A stretch of DNA of 64,000 nt from Micromonospora globbae (GCF_003610785.1 NZ_RAQQ01000005.1:186001-250000), one strand, 5' to 3'. Numbered from the stretch's first letter, positions 41,341 through 52,779 are shown. The notes: generated from the letters alone by a model not told the origin. Translations and numbers: made by a program.

Positions 41341-43295
41341 GCCAGCCACCCCGCCTGTACGGCCAGGAACGCCGCCACCACGAGCAGCGCGCCGGTCAGG
41401 ATCGAGGTCGCGTACGACCGGACGAAGCCGGTCTGCAGCCGCCGGAGCCGGCCGGAGCCGCCGCCCACACCCGCGGCGAGGCCGTTGACCAGCCCGTCGA
41501 TGCCCCGGTTGTCGAGGTAGACCAGGGCCCGGGTGAGGAAGATGCCCGGCTTCTCGAAGACCGCCTCGTTGAAGGCGTCGGTGTAGAGGTTGCGGCGGGC
41601 GGCGGTGACCACCACACCGGCCGGCTGCGGCGCCGTGGCCGTGCCGTTGCGGAACAGGAACCAGGCGAGCCCCGCGCCGAGGACGGTCACCAGGAGCGAC
41701 AGCGTGGTGATGAGGGCGTGCGGCAGCACCGACTCGTGCTCCCCGTGCTCGCCGCCGAGCCCCGCGGTCGCCGTCAGCCAGTCCGGCACCGAGGTGGACA
41801 GCAGGAAGCCCGCCCCGACCGAGCCGATCGCCAGCAGGATCAGCGGGATCGTCATCAGCTTCGGCGACTCGTGCGGGTGGTCGATGTCCTCGGTCCACCG
41901 CGCCGGCCCGTGGAAGGTGAGCACGAAGAGCCGGGTCATGTAGAACGCGGTGAGCCCGGCGCCGAGCAGCGCCGCCCCGCCGAAGAGCCAGGCCGTCCAG
42001 TCCTCCCGCGCGAACGCGGCCGCGATGATCGGCTCCTTCGAGAAGTAGCCGGAGAACGGGAACATGCCGATGATGGCGAGCCAGCCCATCATGAACGTGA
42101 TCCAGGTGATCTTCATGTGCTTCGACAGCCCGCCGAAGCGGCGGATGTCCACCTGGTCCTTCATGCCGTGCATGACGGAGCCGGCGCCGAGGAACATGTT
42201 GGCCTTGAAGAAGCCGTGCGCCAGCAGGTGCACGATCGCCAGGGCGTACGCCCCGCCGCCGAGGCCGACGCCGAGGAACATGTAGCCGATCTGGCTCACC
42301 GTCGACCAGGCCAGCACCCGCTTGATGTCGTCCTTGGCCGCGCCGATGATGCAGCCGATCAGCAGCGTGAGCGCACCGACGCTGACCACCACGAGCTGGA
42401 GGGTCGTGTTGGCCGAGAAGATCGGGTTGGACCGGGCGATGAGGTAGACGCCGGCGGTGACCATGGTCGCCGCGTGGATGAGCGCGGAGACCGGGGTCGG
42501 GCCCTCCATGGCGTCCGGCAGCCACGCCTGGAGCGGGAACTGGCCGGACTTGCCGGTCGCGCCGAGCAGCAGGAGCAGGCCGAGCACCAGTACGGTGCCG
42601 CCGGCCAGTGCGCCGACGCCGGAGAAGACCTCGTCGTACTGGGTCGTGCCGAGGGTGGCGAACATGATGAAGATCGCGATGGCGAGGCCGGCGTCACCGA
42701 CCCGGTTCATCAGGAACGCCTTCTTGCCGGCGGTGGCCGCGCTCGGCCGCTCGTACCAGAAGGAGATGAGCAGGTACGACGCGAGACCGACGCCCTCCCA
42801 GCCGACGTACAGCATCACGTAGTTGTTGCCGAGCACCAGCAGCAGCATGGCGGCGACGAACAGGTTGAAGTACCCGAAGAACCGCCGGCGACCGGCGTCG
42901 TGCGCCATGTACTCGACCGCGTAGAGGTGGATCAGGAAACCCACCCCGGTGATCAGCAGGACGAAGACCGCGGACAGCGGATCGAAGAGCAGGCCGAAGT
43001 CCACCCGGAGCCCGCCGACCGCGATGAAGTCCCACAGGCTCAGCTCGACCGACTTGTTCTCCAGTCCGCGGAGCTGGAAGAACGAGGCGAGGCCGAGGAC
43101 GAACGACGCCCCGATCGCGGCCACGCCGAGCCAGTGCCCCCAGCGGTCGGCCCGCCGGCCGAGCAGCAGCAGGATCGCCGCGCTGACCAGCGGGATCGCC
43201 ACCAGCAGCCAGACGCTGCCGAGCAGACCGTCCGCCGTCGCGTAGGTGACGGCCCCTGCCGGCTCCGCCGGGGCGTTCGTCAGAATCTCTCCCAC
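41337..43295 (-). CDS. nuoL: NADH-quinone oxidoreductase subunit L
   Basis: A 652-residue, the largest antiporter-like NDH-1 subunit. The conserved stretch is YVGWEGVGLASYLLISFWYERPSAATAGKKAFLMNRVGDAG, followed by GKSGQFPLQAWLPDAMEGPTPVSALIHAATMVTAGVYLI and a long C-terminal extension with the lateral helix and a final anchor (SILTGALLVVAAFLAVQAGWLA). GTG at 43295 (MGEILTN), 11 nt after nuoK with GAGGGG between. About 16 helices. Confidence 0.97.
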   Translation of the reverse strand: MGEILTNAPAEPAGAVTYATADGLLGSVWLLVAIPLVSAAILLLLGRRADRWGHWLGVAAIGASFVLGLASFFQLRGLENKSVELSLWDFIAVGGLRVDFGLLFDPLSAVFVLLITGVGFLIHLYAVEYMAHDAGRRRFFGYFNLFVAAMLLLVLGNNYVMLYVGWEGVGLASYLLISFWYERPSAATAGKKAFLMNRVGDAGLAIAIFIMFATLGTTQYDEVFSGVGALAGGTVLVLGLLLLLGATGKSGQFPLQAWLPDAMEGPTPVSALIHAATMVTAGVYLIARSNPIFSANTTLQLVVVSVGALTLLIGCIIGAAKDDIKRVLAWSTVSQIGYMFLGVGLGGGAYALAIVHLLAHGFFKANMFLGAGSVMHGMKDQVDIRRFGGLSKHMKITWITFMMGWLAIIGMFPFSGYFSKEPIIAAAFAREDWTAWLFGGAALLGAGLTAFYMTRLFVLTFHGPARWTEDIDHPHESPKLMTIPLILLAIGSVGAGFLLSTSVPDWLTATAGLGGEHGEHESVLPHALITTLSLLVTVLGAGLAWFLFRNGTATAPQPAGVVVTAARRNLYTDAFNEAVFEKPGIFLTRALVYLDNRGIDGLVNGLAAGVGGGSGRLRRLQTGFVRSYATSILTGALLVVAAFLAVQAGWLA

Positions 43296-43306
43296 CGCAG
43301 GCCCCT

Positions 43307-43606
43307 CTAGTACTTGAGCAGGTTGGCGTCGTCGACGCTCGCCGAGCGCCGGGTCCGGAAGATCGCCATGATGATCGCGAGCCCGACCACGACCTCGGCC
43401 GCGGCCACCACCATCACGAAGAACGCCATGATCTGGCCGTTGAGGTCACCGTTGATCCGGCTGAAGGTGACCAGCGCCAGGTTGGCCGCGTTGAGCATCA
43501 GCTCGACGCACATGAACAGCACGATCGCGTTGCGGCGGATGAGCACCCCGGCGGCGCCGATGGTGAAGAGCACCGCCGCGAGGACGAGGTAGTAGTCCGG
43601 TGTCAC
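43307..43606 (-). CDS. nuoK: NADH-quinone oxidoreductase subunit K
   Basis: A 99-residue protein with three helices. The two conserved membrane glutamates are in [14 protein letters not shown] and [12 protein letters not shown], as in all NuoK. GTG at 43606 overlaps the nuoJ stop (GTGA). Confidence 0.97.
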   Translation of the reverse strand: MTPDYYLVLAAVLFTIGAAGVLIRRNAIVLFMCVELMLNAANLALVTFSRINGDLNGQIMAFFVMVVAAAEVVVGLAIIMAIFRTRRSASVDDANLLKY

Positions 43607-44373
43607 TTGTCCGTACCCTTCGGCGAGGCCTCCTGCGCGGTCAGCTCGCGGAGCGGCAGGATCTCCGGCGTGCTCCGCTCGGTGAACCGGCCGTCCGGCA
43701 ACCGGGCCGGGGTCGCCACCGAGCTGGAGGTGGCGAAGACACCCGGGCCGGGCTTGGGGCCGGGGTAGTTGCCGGGCCGGAAGCGGGCCTTCATGGTGGC
43801 GATCTGGTCCATCTTGTCCTGCTTGCGCCGCTCGATGTGCGCCAGCACCATGGCGCCCACCGCGGCCGTGATCAGCAGCGCCGAGGTGAGCTCGAAGGCG
43901 AAGACGTACTTGGTGAAGAGCAGGCGCGCGATGCCCTGCACGTTCCCGTCGGCGTTGGCCTGGGTCAGGCCCACCGCCGTGGTGCCCTCCAGCGCCCGGT
44001 AGACACCGCCGCCGACGAGCCCCGCGAAGCCGAGACCGAGCAGCACGGCGGCCGCCCGCTGCCCGCGCAGCGTCTCGATCAGCGAGTCCGACGAGTCCCG
44101 CCCGACGAGCATCAGCACGAACAGGAAGAGCATCATGATCGCGCCGGTGTAGACGATGATCTGCACCATGCCGATGAATGGCCCGGCCTGCAGGACGTAG
44201 AACACGCCCAGGCAGAGCATCGTCAGCACCAGCCAGAGCGCCGAGTGCACGGCGTTGCGGGCGGCCACCATCCCGATCGCGCCGATCAGCGCGAGCGGGG
44301 CGAGGATCCAGAAGGTGACCTCCTCGCCGCCCGACACCCCGCCCGCCGCGGCCAGCACGGTCTGCGTGGTCAT
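43603..44373 (-). CDS. nuoJ: NADH-quinone oxidoreductase subunit J
   Basis: A 256-residue subunit with five helices. Its pi-bulge helix is [23 protein letters not shown], strongly conserved. A ~85-residue polar C-terminal tail after the last helix ([28 protein letters not shown]...) is longer than in proteobacteria but usual in actinobacteria. The ATG at 44373 is two nt past the nuoI stop, with GGGGGAG seven bases upstream. Confidence 0.96.
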   Translation of the reverse strand: MTTQTVLAAAGGVSGGEEVTFWILAPLALIGAIGMVAARNAVHSALWLVLTMLCLGVFYVLQAGPFIGMVQIIVYTGAIMMLFLFVLMLVGRDSSDSLIETLRGQRAAAVLLGLGFAGLVGGGVYRALEGTTAVGLTQANADGNVQGIARLLFTKYVFAFELTSALLITAAVGAMVLAHIERRKQDKMDQIATMKARFRPGNYPGPKPGPGVFATSSSVATPARLPDGRFTERSTPEILPLRELTAQEASPKGTDK

Positions 44374-44375
44374 GT

Positions 44376-45011
44376 TCACTCCCCCTTGCCGGCGGCGGCC
44401 CGCTGGGCGTGCTGCTCGGCGCCCGGGAAGGTCACACCGGGGTGCTCCTCCACCTGGTACCGGCCCGGGCTGTTCGCCGCGCGCTCCGCACCGGCCGACG
44501 TGCCCGGGTTGGTGAGCCCGCCGACGTAGTAGTCCTTCTCGCTGTCGCCGAGCCGCATCGGGTGCGGCGGCTGCTCCATGCCGGGCAGCAGCGGCGCGAG
44601 CAGCTGCTCCTTCGTGAAGATCAGGTCCTGCCGGTTGTCCCGGGCCAGCTCGTACTCGTTGCTCATGGTGAGCGAACGGGTCGGGCAGGCCTCGATGCAG
44701 AGCCCGCAGAAGATGCACCGCGCGTAGTTGATCTGGTAGACGCTCGCGTACCGCTCACCCGGCGAGAAGCGCTGCTCCTCGGTGTTGTCGCCACCCTCCA
44801 CGTAGATCGCGTCGGCCGGGCAGGCCCAGGCGCACAGCTCGCACCCGATGCACTTCTCCAAGCCGTCCGGGTGCCGGTTGAGGATGTGCCGCCCGTGGTA
44901 GCGCGGCGCCGAGACCGGCGGCTTGAACGGGTAGTCGGTGGTGACCACCTTCCTGAACATGTGGGAGAAGGTGACCCCGAAGCCCTTGAACGTTCCGGTG
45001 ATCGCGCCCAC
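44376..45011 (-). CDS. nuoI: NADH-quinone oxidoreductase subunit I
   Basis: A 211-residue ferredoxin-like subunit carrying the two 4Fe-4S clusters N6a and N6b: [12 protein letters not shown] and [12 protein letters not shown]. It links the peripheral arm to the quinone site. GTG at 45011 chosen: GGGAGG lies six bases upstream and the N-terminus [19 protein letters not shown] matches the family. The tail after ~155 is low-complexity. Confidence 0.97.
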   Translation of the reverse strand: MGAITGTFKGFGVTFSHMFRKVVTTDYPFKPPVSAPRYHGRHILNRHPDGLEKCIGCELCAWACPADAIYVEGGDNTEEQRFSPGERYASVYQINYARCIFCGLCIEACPTRSLTMSNEYELARDNRQDLIFTKEQLLAPLLPGMEQPPHPMRLGDSEKDYYVGGLTNPGTSAGAERAANSPGRYQVEEHPGVTFPGAEQHAQRAAAGKGE

Positions 45012-45012
45012 G

Positions 45013-46365
45013 TCACACCTCCCTGGACTCCGGGCCGGCAACGGTGTTGGCCGGCTCCCGCTCGGCGACCACGCGCCTGGTGCGCGGGCTCGGTGGAACC
45101 TGAAGGTCCATCGGCGGCAGCGGGAAGCTGCCGTGCGGACGGTTGTTGACCTGCTCCTGGACGGTCGGCCTCGGCTGCGGCTTGCGGCTCGGCCAGAACA
45201 GCGTGGCGAGCAGCAGCAGGCCGGCCGGGATCCCGACGGCGATCAGCTTGCCGCGGGTGTCCCAGTCCTCGATCGACCGCAGGCCGCTGAGGACGAGGAT
45301 CCAGACCAGGTTGATCGGCAGCAGCACCTTCCAGCCGAAGCGCATGAACTGGTCGTAGCGCAGCCGGGGCAGCGTGCCGCGCAGCCAGACGAACACGAAG
45401 ACGAGCATGATGACCTTGCCGAAGAACCACAGCATCGGCCACCAGCCGGAGTTCGCGCCCTCCCAGAGCGTGATCGGCCACGGCGCCCGCCAGCCACCGA
45501 GGAACAGCGTCACGGTGACCGCCGACATGGTCACCATCGACACGTACTCGGAGAGCATGAAGAGCGCGAACTTCAGCGAGCTGTACTCGGTCATGAAGCC
45601 CGCCACCAGCTCGGACTCCGCCTCCGGCAGGTCGAACGGCGCCCGGTTCGTCTCGCCGACGATGGCGATGAAGAAGATGACGAAGCTCGGCAGCAGCAGG
45701 ATCGCGTACCAGCCGGGCGCCGGGATCTCCGTCCCGAACACGGTGACCCGGGTGGCGTCACCCTGCGCGGCGACGATCCCGCTGGTGCTCATCGTGCCGG
45801 CCGTCATGAAGACCGCCACGATGCTGAGCCCCATCGCGACCTCGTACGAGATCATCTGGGCGGTGGACCGCAGACCGCCCAGGAGCGGGTACGTGGAGCC
45901 GGACGCCCAGCCGCCGAGCACGATGCCGTAGATGCCCATCGAGGAGCAGGCCAGTAGCACGAGCACCGCCACCGAGACGTCGGTGACCTGCAGCGGCGTC
46001 CAGTGGCCGAAGATGCTCACCATCGGGCCGAACGGCACCACCGACAGCGCGGTGACCGCGCAGATCACCGAGATCGTCGGCGCGAAGAAGTAGACGACCT
46101 TGTCGGCGGCCCGCGGCAGGATGTCCTCCTTGAAGGCCATCTTCAAACCGTCGGCCAGCGTCTGGAGCAGGCCGAGCGGGCCGACCTGGTTGGGGCCGGG
46201 CCGCACCTGCATGAAGCCGACCACGCGCCGCTCGAACCACACGCCGAGCAGGGTGGCCAGCACCGCGAAGACGAAGGCGAAGAGCACCTTGCCGACGACC
46301 AGCCACCACGGGTCCCGGCCGAAGTCGGCCAGGGTCGGGTCCTGGGCCAGGTAGATCGCTCTCAC
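45013..46365 (-). CDS. nuoH: NADH-quinone oxidoreductase subunit H
   Basis: A 450-residue membrane subunit forming the quinone chamber. Motifs: [38 protein letters not shown] and [21 protein letters not shown]. Eight or nine helices; a ~60-residue polar C-terminal tail is an actinobacterial feature. GTG at 46365 overlaps the nuoG stop (GTGA). Confidence 0.97.
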   Translation of the reverse strand: MRAIYLAQDPTLADFGRDPWWLVVGKVLFAFVFAVLATLLGVWFERRVVGFMQVRPGPNQVGPLGLLQTLADGLKMAFKEDILPRAADKVVYFFAPTISVICAVTALSVVPFGPMVSIFGHWTPLQVTDVSVAVLVLLACSSMGIYGIVLGGWASGSTYPLLGGLRSTAQMISYEVAMGLSIVAVFMTAGTMSTSGIVAAQGDATRVTVFGTEIPAPGWYAILLLPSFVIFFIAIVGETNRAPFDLPEAESELVAGFMTEYSSLKFALFMLSEYVSMVTMSAVTVTLFLGGWRAPWPITLWEGANSGWWPMLWFFGKVIMLVFVFVWLRGTLPRLRYDQFMRFGWKVLLPINLVWILVLSGLRSIEDWDTRGKLIAVGIPAGLLLLATLFWPSRKPQPRPTVQEQVNNRPHGSFPLPPMDLQVPPSPRTRRVVAEREPANTVAGPESREV

Positions 46366-48818
46366 TGGACGCCCCCTCCGTTCACGACAGGGGCCGCCGT
46401 GGCGGCCGAGATCCGCACCACCGTGCCGGAGGTCGCGCCGAGGCTGCGCCGGACGGTCGCGCCGGGCGAGTTGGTCGGCAGCCAGACGACGCCGTCCGGC
46501 ATCTCGGTGATGGCGACCGGCAGCGTCAGCGCGCCCCGGTCGGTGCCGACCGTGACCGCGTCGCCGTCCGCGACGCCGAGCGCCTCGGCGGTGCCCTTGC
46601 CCAGCCGGACCAGCGGCGGGCGGGCGGTGCCGGCGAGGTGCTCGTCGCCGTCGAGCAGGCTGCCCAGGTCGATGAGCTGGTGCCAGGTGGCGAGCACCGC
46701 CTCGCCGGCGCCCGGCTGCGGCACGGCGGCCGGCTCCACGGCCGGGGCGGCGGGGCGGGTCGTCCGGGTCGGCGGAAGCGAACCCAGCTCCCGACGGATG
46801 CTCGGCACGTCGCCGGTGCCGAGCCGCACGTCGAGCTGGGCGGCGAGCGCGTCGAGCACCCGGGCGTCGGTCATCGCGCCGGTCTGCAGCACCGCCTCGA
46901 AGGTGCGCAGACGCCCCTCCCAGTCCACGAAGCTGCCGGCCTTCTCGTCCACCGGGGCGACCGGGAACACCACGTCGGCGCGCCGGGCCACGGCGCTGTT
47001 GCGGAGCTCCAGGCTGACCAGGAACGGCACGGTGTCCAGTGCCTGCTCCGCGAGGCGCGGGTCGGCCAGGTCGGCCGGGTCGACGCCGGCCACGACCAGG
47101 GCGCCGAGCTGCCCGTTGGCGGCGGCCGTGATGATGCCGTCGGTGTCGCGGCCGGCCTGGCTCGGGATCACGCCGGCCGGGATGTCCCACGCCTCGCCCA
47201 GCTCGGCGCGGGCGGCCGGCTCGGTGACGAGCCGCCCGCCGGGGAGCAGGTTCGGCAGGCACCCGGCGTCGACGGCGCCTCGGTCACCGGCGCGCCGCGG
47301 CACCCAGGCCAGCTTCGCGCCCGTACGCCGTGCGACGTCGGCGGCGGCGGACAGACCACCCGGCACCTCGGCGAGCCGCTCGCCGACGATGAGGATGGCG
47401 CCCTCGGCGCTCAGCGCCTCGGCGACCGTGGCGTGCTCGGCGAGCACGCTGGCCTCCTCGCCCGGCACCACCCGGGCGAGCTTGGCGCCGAGCTTCTCCA
47501 GGCCGCGGGTGGCGAACGGGGCGATCGCGTACACCGTCAGCGTCTTCTTCAGGTACGCCTTGCGCAGCCGCAGGAAGAGGACCGGGCACTCCTCCTCCGG
47601 CTCCAGCCCGACCAGCACGGCGGCCGGCGCCTTCTCGACGTCGGCGTACGTCACGTCGGTGACGCCGGCGACCGAGCTGGCCAGGAAGTCGGCCTCCTCG
47701 CGGGAGACCGGCCGGGCGCGGAAGTCGATGTCGTTGGTGTTCAGGGCGACCCGCGCGAACTTCGCGTACGCGTAGGCGTCCTCGACGGTCAGCCGGCCGC
47801 CGGTGAGCACCGCCGTGCCCTGCCCGGCGTCCCGGGCGGCGCGCAGCCCCTCGGCGGCCACGGCGAGGGCCTCGCTCCACGACGCCTCCCGCAGCTCACC
47901 GGTGCGCTCGTCGCGGACCAGCGGCGTGGTGAGGCGGTCGAAGGCGCGGGTGTACTGGAAGCCCCACCGCCCCTTGTCGCAGTTCCACTCCTCGTTCACC
48001 GTCGGGTCGTCGCCGGCAAGGCGGCGCAGCACCTTGCCCCGCCGCCAGTCGGTGCGCTGGGCGCAGCCGGCCGAGCAGTGCTCGCACACGCTCGGGCTGG
48101 AGACCAGGTCGAACGGGCGGGCCCGGAACCGGTACTGGGCGCCGGTCAGCGCGCCGACCGGGCAGATCTGCACGGTGTTGCCGGAGAAGTAGGAGTTGAA
48201 CGGCACGTCGCCGGTGTCGCCCTCGGCGCCGTACGCGTCGTCCCGGTAGATGTTGATCTCCTCGGCGGACGACCGGTTCATCAGGTCGATGAACTTGTCG
48301 CCGGCGATCTCCTCGGAGAACCGGGTGCACCGCTGGCAGAGCACGCAGCGCTCCCGGTCGAGCAGCACCTGGGTGCTGATCGGCAGCGGCTTCGGGTACT
48401 CCCGCTTGTGCTCGTGGAACCGGGAGTCGGTGCGCCCGGTCGACATGGCCTGGTTCTGCAGCGGGCACTCGCCGCCCTTGTCACACATCGGGCAGTCGAG
48501 CGGGTGGTTGAGCAGCAGCAGCTCCATCACACCCTCCTGCGCCTTCTTGGCGACCGGGGAGGTGAGCTGGGTGCGGACCACCATGCCGTCGGCGACCGTC
48601 TGCGTGCAGGAGGCGACGGGCTTGCGCTGTCCCTCCACCTCGACGAGGCACTGCCGGCACGCGCCGGCCGGCGCCAGCAGCGGGTGGTCGCAGAACCGCG
48701 GGATCGCGATGCCCATCTGCTCGGCGACCCGGATCAGCAGCGCCCCCTTCGGAGCGGTGACCTCGACGCCGTCGATGGTGAGGGTGACCGTGTCGGTCTT
48801 CTTGGCTACGTCGGTCAT
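46362..48818 (-). CDS. nuoG: NADH-quinone oxidoreductase subunit G
   Basis: An 818-residue iron-sulfur subunit. The N-terminal 2Fe-2S ferredoxin domain includes [15 protein letters not shown], and [17 protein letters not shown] and [10 protein letters not shown] bind N4 and N5. CEHCSAGC plus a later Cys ([12 protein letters not shown]) provide the off-pathway N7 cluster, so that site is retained here. The C-terminal molybdopterin-oxidoreductase-like domain has no visible cofactor Cys/Ser motif. ATG at 48818 overlaps the stop of the repeat-derived mini-ORF (TGATG). Confidence 0.97.
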   Translation of the reverse strand: MTDVAKKTDTVTLTIDGVEVTAPKGALLIRVAEQMGIAIPRFCDHPLLAPAGACRQCLVEVEGQRKPVASCTQTVADGMVVRTQLTSPVAKKAQEGVMELLLLNHPLDCPMCDKGGECPLQNQAMSTGRTDSRFHEHKREYPKPLPISTQVLLDRERCVLCQRCTRFSEEIAGDKFIDLMNRSSAEEINIYRDDAYGAEGDTGDVPFNSYFSGNTVQICPVGALTGAQYRFRARPFDLVSSPSVCEHCSAGCAQRTDWRRGKVLRRLAGDDPTVNEEWNCDKGRWGFQYTRAFDRLTTPLVRDERTGELREASWSEALAVAAEGLRAARDAGQGTAVLTGGRLTVEDAYAYAKFARVALNTNDIDFRARPVSREEADFLASSVAGVTDVTYADVEKAPAAVLVGLEPEEECPVLFLRLRKAYLKKTLTVYAIAPFATRGLEKLGAKLARVVPGEEASVLAEHATVAEALSAEGAILIVGERLAEVPGGLSAAADVARRTGAKLAWVPRRAGDRGAVDAGCLPNLLPGGRLVTEPAARAELGEAWDIPAGVIPSQAGRDTDGIITAAANGQLGALVVAGVDPADLADPRLAEQALDTVPFLVSLELRNSAVARRADVVFPVAPVDEKAGSFVDWEGRLRTFEAVLQTGAMTDARVLDALAAQLDVRLGTGDVPSIRRELGSLPPTRTTRPAAPAVEPAAVPQPGAGEAVLATWHQLIDLGSLLDGDEHLAGTARPPLVRLGKGTAEALGVADGDAVTVGTDRGALTLPVAITEMPDGVVWLPTNSPGATVRRSLGATSGTVVRISAATAAPVVNGGGVQ

Positions 48819-48931
48819 CAGAGTCGCCTTCCACTCGCGACTGTGCCTGCGTCTGCTCGCGACTGCGAGGCTCGCTGCGCTCTCTCCTCGCGCTCGCGGC
48901 TGGGACTCGCAAGCTCGTTCCTCGCGCTCAT
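48818..48931 (-). CDS. Repeat-derived bridging mini-ORF between nuoF and nuoG (37 aa)
   Basis: A 37-codon frame. Its ATG at 48931 overlaps the nuoF stop (TGATG) and its TGA overlaps the nuoG ATG (TGATG). The peptide starts [10 protein letters not shown] and ends VASGRRL. The same MSAR-x-ELASP start and GRRL end recur between nuoE and nuoD. The DNA holds two tandem variants of the repeat core (GCGAGGAACGAGCTTGCGAG and GCGAGGAGAGAGCGCAGCGAG). GGAAGG near the end can serve as the nuoG ribosome binding site. Confidence 0.7.
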   Translation of the reverse strand: MSARNELASPSREREERAQRASQSRADAGTVASGRRL

Positions 48932-50247
48932 CAGTGGGCCCCTACCAGGGTCTTCTCCGACAGCTTCGGAGCGGTGCGGCCCTCGATGTAGTCGAGGTAG
49001 TCCTGCTTGAAGTACTGCAGCGACGAGGTCACCGAGCTGGTCGCGCCGTCGCCCAGACCGCAGAACGAGCGCCCGAGGATGTTGTCGCAGGTGTCGAGCA
49101 GGGTGTCCAGGTCCTCGTAGGTGCCCTGGCCGGAGAGGATCCGCCGGTACACCCGGACCATCCAGTAGTTGCCCTCACGGCACGGCGTGCACTTGCCGCA
49201 CGACTCGTGGTGGTAGAACTCCAGCCACCGGTACGTCGCGTAGACCGGGCAGTCCTGGTCGGAGAAGATCTGGGTGGCCGTGGTGCCGAGGATCGAGCCG
49301 GCCGCCGCCACGGACTCGAAGTCGAGCGGCACGTCCAGGTGCTCGGCCGTGAGCAGCGGCGTCGACGAGCCGCCCGGCGTCCAGAACTTCAGGTTGTGCC
49401 CCGGCTGCATCCCGCCGGCCAGTTCGAGCAGCTCGCGCAGGGTGATGCCCATCGAGCACTCGTACTGGCCTGGGTTCACGATCCGGCCGGAGAGCGAGTA
49501 GATCATCGGCCCGGAGGACTTCTCCGTGCCCATGGTCTTCCACCACTCGGCGCCGCCCAGCACGATGTAGGGCACGCTCGCGATGGTGCCGACGTTGTTG
49601 ACCACCGTCGGGCTCGCGTACAGGCCGTGGGTCGCCGGGAACGGCGGGCGGAGGCGGGGCTGACCCCGGAAGCCCTCCAGCGAGTCGAGCAGCGCCGTCT
49701 CCTCGCCGCAGATGTACGCCCCGGCGCCCGAGTGCACCACCAGTTCGAGGTCGAAGCCCGAGCCGAGGATGTTGCGGCCGAGGTAACCCTTGGCGTACGC
49801 CTCCTGCACGGCGTTGCGCAGCCGCCGCGCGGCGTGCACGGCCTCGCCCCGGATGTAGATGTACGCGCGGTTGGCGCGGATCGCGTACGAGGCGATGATG
49901 ACGCCCTCGACCAGCGAGTGCGGGTCGTACGTCATCAGCGGCAGGTCCTTGCAGGTGCCCGGCTCGCCCTCGTCGGCGTTGACGACGAGGTAGTGCGGCT
50001 TCCCGTCACCCTGCGGGATGAAGCCCCACTTGAGACCGGTGGGGAAGCCGGCACCGCCGCGCCCCCGCAGCCCGGAGTCCTTCACCAGCTGGATCAGGTC
50101 GTCCGGGTGGGCCTTGAGCGCCTTGCGCAGCGCCGCGTAGCCGTCCAGCTTCTCGTAGGTGCCGATCCGCCAGGCGTCCGGCGACAGCCAGCGCTTGGTG
50201 AGCACCGGCGTGAGCTTCGCCAGCGTCTCCGGCCGAGGAGTGGTCAC
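48931..50247 (-). CDS. nuoF: NADH-quinone oxidoreductase subunit F
   Basis: A 438-residue NADH-binding flavoprotein. The NADH/FMN sites are [18 protein letters not shown], the FMN loop is [15 protein letters not shown], and the N3 4Fe-4S cluster ligands are in [12 protein letters not shown] plus a later Cys. It accepts hydride from NADH. GTG at 50247 overlaps the nuoE stop by four bases. Confidence 0.98.
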   Translation of the reverse strand: MTTPRPETLAKLTPVLTKRWLSPDAWRIGTYEKLDGYAALRKALKAHPDDLIQLVKDSGLRGRGGAGFPTGLKWGFIPQGDGKPHYLVVNADEGEPGTCKDLPLMTYDPHSLVEGVIIASYAIRANRAYIYIRGEAVHAARRLRNAVQEAYAKGYLGRNILGSGFDLELVVHSGAGAYICGEETALLDSLEGFRGQPRLRPPFPATHGLYASPTVVNNVGTIASVPYIVLGGAEWWKTMGTEKSSGPMIYSLSGRIVNPGQYECSMGITLRELLELAGGMQPGHNLKFWTPGGSSTPLLTAEHLDVPLDFESVAAAGSILGTTATQIFSDQDCPVYATYRWLEFYHHESCGKCTPCREGNYWMVRVYRRILSGQGTYEDLDTLLDTCDNILGRSFCGLGDGATSSVTSSLQYFKQDYLDYIEGRTAPKLSEKTLVGAH

Positions 50248-51398
50248 TTCTGGCCCCCCGTCTCGCTCGCGACGGCCGGGCCGGTGCCCGTGGCACCCTT
50301 CCCGGCCTCCGCTTCCTTGAGGTTGCGCTCCTGCGCCCCGGCCTCGTCGCCGGCGGGCTTGCCGTCACCGGCCGGCGGGTTGGCGGCCGCGCCGGCGGCC
50401 TCCGCCTCCTGCGCGTCGCGGGGCGCCGGCGGCACCGGGTCCGAGGGGACCTTGGTGCCGGGGGCGTCCGGCACGGCCGTGGCCGCGTCGGGCTGCCGGG
50501 TCTGGGCCGTACGCACCTGCGGCGAGGTGTCGTCGGGCGCCTTGACGTCCCGCGTCGTGCTGCCGGCGGCCTGCTCCGGCGTCGCCGTCTCGACCCCGGT
50601 CGGGGCCGACGCGCCGTCACCGCCCTTGGCCTGGACGGCCGGGGCGGCGGGCTCCGCCTTGGCCTTCTCGGCCTCCGCCCGGGCCTTCGCCTCGGCGGCG
50701 GCCTTCTCGGCCTCGGCCTTGCTGCGGATCGGGGTGTTCGGGTCGAAGCCCGGCACCGAGATGCCGTGCTGCTGCGCCAGGCGCAGGCCGCGCAGGCTCG
50801 GCTCGCCCGGTCCGCCGTCGGCCACCGCGCCCTCCCGCTCGTCGGCGAAACCGGCGAGCTGGACGGCCATCTCCTTGAGCGTGCAGAGCCGGGCGCCCCG
50901 GGTCGGCATCGGCCGGCCACCGGCGCGCAGCTCGTCGACCACACCGACCGCCGTCTGCGGGTCGACGTTGTCGAAGAAGTCGTAGTTGACGGTCATGACC
51001 GGGCCGTAGTCGCAGGCGGCCAGGCACTCCGCGTGCTCCAGGGTGATCTTCCCGTCGGCGGTGGTCTCGTCGTGGCCCACGCCGAGGTGCTCGGAGAGGG
51101 TGTCGTAGACCTCCTGGCCGCCGAGCACGTTGCACATGGTGTTGGTGCAGACGCTGACCAGGTAGTCACCGGTCGGCCGGCGCTTGTACATGGTGTAGAA
51201 GGTGGCCACGGCGCCGACCTGGGCCTTGTTCAGCCCCAGCACCTCGGCGCAGAACTCCACGCCCGCCGGGGAGACGTACCCCTCCTCGGCCTGCACGAGG
51301 TGCAGCAGCGGGAGCAGGGCCGAGCGGGACCGGTCCGCCGGGTACCGGGCGATGATCTCCCGCGCCCGCGCCCGCGTCTCTTCAGTGAACACAGTCAT
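50244..51398 (-). CDS. nuoE: NADH-quinone oxidoreductase subunit E with long C-terminal extension
   Basis: A 384-residue protein. Residues ~1-205 are a normal thioredoxin-like NuoE with the N1a 2Fe-2S ligands (CTNTMCNVLGG and ECLAACDYGP). The remaining ~175 residues are low-complexity: a Lys/Ala/Glu coiled stretch (EAEKAAAEAKARAEAEKAK) and a Pro/Ala/Thr-rich tail of no known fold. The normal length is 160-240, so the tail is unusual in size. The ATG at 51398 overlaps the stop of a repeat-derived mini-ORF, and GGAAGG for it lies inside that ORF. Confidence 0.95.
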   Translation of the reverse strand: MTVFTEETRARAREIIARYPADRSRSALLPLLHLVQAEEGYVSPAGVEFCAEVLGLNKAQVGAVATFYTMYKRRPTGDYLVSVCTNTMCNVLGGQEVYDTLSEHLGVGHDETTADGKITLEHAECLAACDYGPVMTVNYDFFDNVDPQTAVGVVDELRAGGRPMPTRGARLCTLKEMAVQLAGFADEREGAVADGGPGEPSLRGLRLAQQHGISVPGFDPNTPIRSKAEAEKAAAEAKARAEAEKAKAEPAAPAVQAKGGDGASAPTGVETATPEQAAGSTTRDVKAPDDTSPQVRTAQTRQPDAATAVPDAPGTKVPSDPVPPAPRDAQEAEAAGAAANPPAGDGKPAGDEAGAQERNLKEAEAGKGATGTGPAVASETGGQK

Positions 51399-51454
51399 CA
51401 GAGCCGCCTTCCGTTCGCGACTGCGGGGCTCGCAAGCTCACTCCTCGCACTCAC
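51398..51454 (-). CDS. Repeat-derived bridging mini-ORF between nuoD and nuoE (18 aa)
   Basis: GTG at 51454 overlaps the nuoD TGA (GTGA) and the TGA overlaps the nuoE ATG (TGATG). The peptide is [18 protein letters not shown]. The DNA core, starting GTGCGAGGAGTGAGCTTGCG, is identical over about 31 bases with the nuoC/nuoD copy. There is no other role visible than bridging two coupled genes. Confidence 0.7.
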   Translation of the reverse strand: MSARSELASPAVANGRRL

Positions 51455-52779
51455 CGGTCACAACCACCCATCACGGGGTCCAGGGAGGCGCCGCCGGCGA
51501 TCACGTCGGCGATCAGGCCGCCCTCGGAGATCGCCGGGAGGGCCTGGAGGTTGACGAAGCTCGGCTCCCGGTAGTGCACCCGGTACGGCCGGGTGCCGCC
51601 GTCGGACACCGCGTGGACGCCCAGCTCGCCGCGGGGCGACTCGATGGCGACGTACACCTGGCCGGGCGGGACCCGGAAGCCCTCGGTGACCAGCTTGAAG
51701 TGGTGGATGAGCGACTCCATCGACTGGCCCATGATCTTCGCGACGTGCTCGAGCGAGTTGCCCATGCCGTCGATGCCGATGGCGAGCTGCGCCGGCCAGG
51801 CGATCTTGCGGTCGGCGACCATCACCGGGCCGGGCTTGGCCAGCCGGTCCACCGCCTGCTCGACGATCTTCAGCGACTCCCGGATCTCGGCCAGCCGGAC
51901 CTGGTAGCGGCCCCACACGTCGCCGTCGGTGTGCGTCGGGACGTCGAACTCGTACGTCTCGTAACCGCAGTACGGCATGGTCTTGCGCAGGTCCCAGGCG
52001 AGACCGGCGGAGCGCAGGACCGGGCCCGTGACGCCCAGCGCCAGGCAGCCGGTCACGTCGAGCACCGCGACGTTCTTCGTCCGCTCGATCCAGATGGGCT
52101 GGCCGGAGAGGAGGTCCTCGTACTCCTTGAGCCGCTTCGGCATCAGCTTGAGGAACTCGCGGATCTTGATGATCGCGTCCTCCGGCACGTCCTGTGCCAC
52201 GCCGCCGGGGCGGACGTACGCGTGGTTCATCCGCAGACCCGTGATGATCTCGAAGATCTCGAGGATGTACTCCCGCTCGCGGAAGCCGTACAGCATGATC
52301 GAGATCGCGCCGAGCTCCATGCCGGTGGTGGCGATCCAGACCAGGTGCGAGGAGATCCGGTTGAGCTCCATCATGAGCACCCGGATGGTGTTGGCCCGCT
52401 CGGTGATGTCGTCGCTGATGCCGAGCAGCTTCTCCACCGCGAGCGCGTACGCCGTCTCGTTGAACAGCGGCGACAGGTAGTCCATGCGGGTCACGAACGT
52501 GCTGCCCTGGACCCAGGTGCGGTACTCGAGGTTCTTCTCGATACCGGTGTGCAGGTAGCCGATGACCGAGCGGGCCTCGCGGACCGTCTCGCCCTCCAGC
52601 TCCAGGATCAGCCGCAGCACGCCGTGGGTGGACGGGTGCTGCGGACCCATGTTGACGACGATCCGCTCGTCGTTGATCGGGTCGGTGCCGGAGACGACCG
52701 TGTCCCAGTCCCCACCGGTGACGGTGAAGACCTTGCCCTCGGTGGTCTCCCGCTCGGTCGCGTAGTTGGAAGTGGTCAT
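51451..52779 (-). CDS. nuoD: NADH-quinone oxidoreductase subunit D
   Basis: A 442-residue 49-kDa-type subunit lining the quinone site. Motifs include [22 protein letters not shown] with the quinone-site His, [16 protein letters not shown], and [16 protein letters not shown] near the C-terminus. ATG at 52779 overlaps the stop of the preceding repeat-derived mini-ORF (ATGA), with GGAGGG upstream. Confidence 0.98.
   Translation of the reverse strand: MTTSNYATERETTEGKVFTVTGGDWDTVVSGTDPINDERIVVNMGPQHPSTHGVLRLILELEGETVREARSVIGYLHTGIEKNLEYRTWVQGSTFVTRMDYLSPLFNETAYALAVEKLLGISDDITERANTIRVLMMELNRISSHLVWIATTGMELGAISIMLYGFREREYILEIFEIITGLRMNHAYVRPGGVAQDVPEDAIIKIREFLKLMPKRLKEYEDLLSGQPIWIERTKNVAVLDVTGCLALGVTGPVLRSAGLAWDLRKTMPYCGYETYEFDVPTHTDGDVWGRYQVRLAEIRESLKIVEQAVDRLAKPGPVMVADRKIAWPAQLAIGIDGMGNSLEHVAKIMGQSMESLIHHFKLVTEGFRVPPGQVYVAIESPRGELGVHAVSDGGTRPYRVHYREPSFVNLQALPAISEGGLIADVIAGGASLDPVMGGCDR

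Noticed and set aside
41010-43310. Plus-strand open frame of ~766 codons antisense to nuoL and part of nuoM
   Set aside because: Composition is Arg/Glu/Gln/His-rich with no recognisable domain, and it is an antisense shadow of well-identified nuo genes caused by high GC content.
46638-49010. Plus-strand open frame of ~790 codons antisense to nuoG
   Set aside because: Same shadow effect; nuoG has full iron-sulfur motifs on the other strand.
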